Assembly (NCBI RefSeq): GCF_009870125.1 | Contig: NC_046679.1 | Coordinates: 17,360,001-17,424,000, forward strand | Reading direction: 5' to 3' | From: Drosophila pseudoobscura | Lineage: Eukaryota > Arthropoda > Insecta > Diptera > Drosophilidae | Length of the DNA: 64,000 bases | Shown: piece after piece, positions 61,447 through 64,000 of the stretch | Numbering within the stretch: position 1 is the first letter of the stretch | Layout of the letters: the number at the start of each line of letters is the position of its first letter | The notes under the pieces: generated by a model | Database searches by the model: none | Seen by the model: the letters and a program-made list of their open reading frames with translations, nothing else | Told to the model about the DNA's origin: nothing | Translations under genes and position numbers: made by a program

Positions 61447-61463
61447 CACTATGGTCCAAGAAT
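61447..61463 (+). repeat. solitary third copy of the CACTATGGTCCA terminal sequence
   Basis: CACTATGGTCCAAGAAT lies 99 bp right of the element's right end and in the same orientation as its left end. It may be the end of a second, truncated or nested copy. Confidence 0.6.
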
Positions 61464-61684
61464 AGACAAGCCTTGTTATAATCGTCCTCAAAAACTTGCC
61501 TTTATCTCCCGCGTTTCTTTCTTTCCTCCGATCTCGCTCTCTCGATCGATCGGATCAAGGAATTCGGCCCGACCGCCCTTGAAACAACAAATTTTAAACC
61601 GAACAATTATCGCCTTTAATATACAAATACGCCACAAACTACGCTGCTGAAGAAGCTCAGTGGCTCAACAGTTATATTACGTAT

Positions 61685-62015
61685 ATTTTTGGTGAAAGTG
61701 GATTTGTGTAACACCCAGAAGGAAGCGTTTCCGACCCCATAATGTATATATATTGGGCAAGTCGATATAGCCATGTCTGTCTGTCCGCCTGCATGAGCGA
61801 CGGAGCCTCTACATCTTAGAGGCTCAGACACTATCACACTGTTACATGTGTATTTCAATAATTCGATCTGCCCCCTTCAGCACCCACAAGGACGAAAATC
61901 TGTGGAAATCCACAATCTCGAAGATATGGGAAAACCGAAAACGGACAATCATAGAGAATGGCGATCAGATCGGATATGCTCCACGTCTCCACTGTGAGAT
62001 ACGATGTCAACAGTT
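61685..62015 (-). mobile_element. dispersed non-autonomous repeat, minus-strand copy
   Basis: Read on the - strand it has AATTGTGG/CTGTGG...GATTTTCGTCCTTGTGGG, TAACAGTGTGATAG, the GACAGACAGACATGGC block and GGGGTCGGAAACGCTTCCTTC in the family order. Flank boundaries are approximate. Confidence 0.7.
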
Positions 62016-63185
62016 ATCCCATCGAAATTTTCGACCTTTCTGGGACATATTGTGTGCGACGTGTATGATGGCTAAGTGTTCTAGCCTTCTTCTTCTGAGA
62101 GCTTGACAAAAGTAGAACAGGTGCTCTACCATTTATGATAAACAAACTACATATATGAAAGAAAATTACCGGGTATCTTAATGGGCAGGCACGTGTGACT
62201 CGAAAAAACGTTCCGAATGAGTTTCTCTTAAATGAAAACGACAAAACAACAAAAATATGCCGGACGGTAAAGAATAGCTAAAACGGTTTAACGTAGTTTA
62301 CAGAGAGAAAAATTTCCAGATAAGCGCGTGATCTCTAATATTTTTTAAATTTTGGGGAGTCGGAAACGAACTTATAAATATGAAAATGTAAATACACCCG
62401 ACACTCATTCTGCATCCATTAATTCTCATCCATGCGAAGTGTAGTGTCTTGGTCTGCGTCAGAGGCCGAATTGATTTGGCTTATCTAGACTGGACAGCAA
62501 TGAGTGAATTTGGATCTTGATAACACTTTGGCGCAGATGAGTGAGACGACGGCGGGTGGATTTGGTGAGCCCAGCGTCGTACTCGACGGCCGAAAGCGAT
62601 AAAAGCTGGAACCATGATAAGATTCCCCTAACTGTTGCTGCATACGAATATTCTTTGAGCTAGTACTCGCTAGATACTCGAATCGTGGTCTTATTGTTTG
62701 GGTTTTTGTTTTTTATTTGCACTATTTCTTTATATCTATACGATCGTGTTGATCACTGGAAACCTGTGAATGTGAATCAGTTTACTGTTTGCGCCAGCCG
62801 GGTGAGGACGTCTGCGGAGCAAGATTTCTATACGACCCAGATACATACATATGTATGTAGAAAGAGAGCTCGGTGGTGGTAGTGAAGCGCTCGAGATCAA
62901 CATTGCGATCTCGTTTGAGATTCAAACGCTGTGCTGTGCGATTGATCAGCGGGTAAAACCGACCTAGTCTGCCGTCTGATCTCCACTGGAGCTGACGCTA
63001 TACCTGGTGAAGTTCTATTCATGTGAACATACATCTGTACATATATTAAAGGCAAGGCGAAAACTTGCAGTTGATTAAAGCCAGTCTCTTGGGGGCATAG
63101 AATATCGAAAAAAGAAAACAAACAAAGCCCCAACGTGACACAGAGTCCGAGAAAAGCAAAGAACCTGTTTCGAATCTGTCTAAAT
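62016..63185 (+). other. spacer and non-coding first exon of the last gene
   Basis: Holds the presumed promoter and 5' UTR of the gene starting at 63,300. A TATAAATA at 62,373-62,380 sits next to a fragment resembling the dispersed repeat (GGAGTCGGAAACG), so its role is doubtful. A GTAAGT donor at 63,186 ends a probable non-coding exon whose 5' limit is unknown. Confidence 0.5.
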
Positions 63186-63283
63186 GTAAGTCGCCCAAGG
63201 TCGATCACTCGGTCTTTTAAGAGTTTTTAAAAATGTTTGACGGTGAAGCAATTTTGTTGTGTTTTTGGGGTGTTTCATTTCAG

Positions 63284-63350
63284 TTTAGCTGGCTTCGAAA
63301 TGACCAAGGTGCCGGAGACAACTTTCGCTGACCTGAGCTTGGCAGATAAG
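63284..63350 (+). CDS. first coding exon of an unidentified gene (partial)
   Basis: The exon is bounded by TTTCAG (to 63,283) and GTAAGA (from 63,351). ATG at 63,300 begins M-T-K-V-P-E-T-T-F-A-D-L-S-L-A-D-K, 17 codons, ending in phase 0. A likely non-coding exon precedes it, ending at the GTAAGT donor 63,186 (intron 98 nt). The intron after it runs to the window edge with no acceptor identified. I do not recognise the protein from this short N-terminus. The well-formed splice sites and start context (CGAAATGACC) argue that it is real. Confidence 0.65.
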
Positions 63351-64000
63351 GTAAGAACTGCCAAAAAGTCATCCAAAGACTTCTAGTGGTATCATATAAA
63401 GAATACATAACAGCGGAGTCTGAATCACTGATCTTAACGATTAAATAGAAAACAGCACGTGACGGACGACTCGAGAGGTAAACAAAATCCGAAATGTAGC
63501 AGCAAGAAATGAGCAGAGACTCACGAAACTTTTAGTACCCTGGCTATCATCATTCTATCGATCGTCGTTTTGTTTGACTGTTTTAAATTAAGTGCAATAC
63601 TAATGATCAGAATCGGCAGTTGAACCTTAAAGATTTGCGAAAAGACTGGCCTTAATAACTTTCTTTGAAAAGTATAAAACAAAAATTATATCCTACACTT
63701 ATTAAAGGGGTATGGAAAAAACTATACTTTTCCATACGGTCAAAGAAATTTAGGCAACTGATAATAGATACGAATACGCAAGACACACACTTGAAGCCAC
63801 CATATAATCGTCTGTTTACATACACCTTGGGAGACAATCGATTGAGGTCCGATCTAGAAGATCGTTTTCACATCTCCCCCGTCCAATTGGCGAGACGAAT
63901 TATCGCTATCATGCTAAGCGATGCCAATTAGTGCCAGGCTTCGCATATTTTCCCTCTTGGGCTTCCTTAGAATTCATATTCAGATTTCGCTGGACCAACA
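63351..64000 (+). other. intron of the last gene, to window edge
   Basis: AT-rich. It contains an 88-codon open frame at 63,665-63,931 that has no splice support and no recognised domain. Confidence 0.5.

Noticed and set aside
62373..62380. TATAAATA as core promoter of the last gene
   Set aside because: It adjoins a dispersed-repeat fragment and lies about 0.8 kb before the first supported donor. No further promoter element supports it.

Overview
This is Drosophila nuclear DNA carrying the 3' half of doublesex (dsx) and the genes downstream of it. The species looks like an obscura-group fly. I infer that from Dsx tails nearly the same as those of D. melanogaster, mostly 58-108 nt coding introns, many hexamer and tetramer microsatellites, and several copies of a dispersed repeat that I associate with obscura-group genomes. 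The species itself cannot be fixed from the sequence.

Layout. (1) 1-27,889: intronic DNA of dsx on the + strand. The DM-domain exon lies upstream of the window. I see no supported gene here, only microsatellites, a diverged 272-bp tandem duplication and transposon relics. (2) 27,890-33,921: the sex-specific splicing module of dsx. It has common exon 3, a 108-nt intron with a weak 3' splice site, the female exon 4 with 13-nt TRA/TRA-2 repeats about 305 nt inside it, and the male exon 5. (3) 33,922-40,896: male intron, male 3' UTR exon (not placed) and spacer. (4) 40,897-44,503 (-): lodestar (lds), a SNF2/TTF2-type ATPase. (5) 45,883-49,153 (+): a diverged lds paralog (CG10445-like), head to head with lds. 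(6) 50,005-54,204 (-): transketolase (CG8036-like), with a possible upstream start that would add a mitochondrial-type leader. (7) 55,449-55,542 (+): tRNA-Tyr(GTA) with a 21-nt intron. (8) 56,511-59,289 (-): an FAD polyamine/spermine oxidase (CG8032-like). (9) 60,625-61,348: an element with terminal inverted repeats beginning CACTATGG. (10) From about 63,100 (+): the 5' end of an unidentified gene, with one 17-codon coding exon.

The dsx part is a regulatory switch. In females TRA, TRA-2 and SR proteins bound to the repeats activate the weak exon 4 acceptor, giving a 30-residue tail. In males exon 3 joins exon 5, giving a 149-residue tail. The genes downstream are unrelated to it: two mitotic/transcription-termination ATPases from an old inverted duplication, a pentose-phosphate enzyme, a tRNA and a polyamine catabolic enzyme.

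All exon joins were made by hand, by checking reading phase and GT/AG sites. Family names come from recognised motifs, not from database searches.
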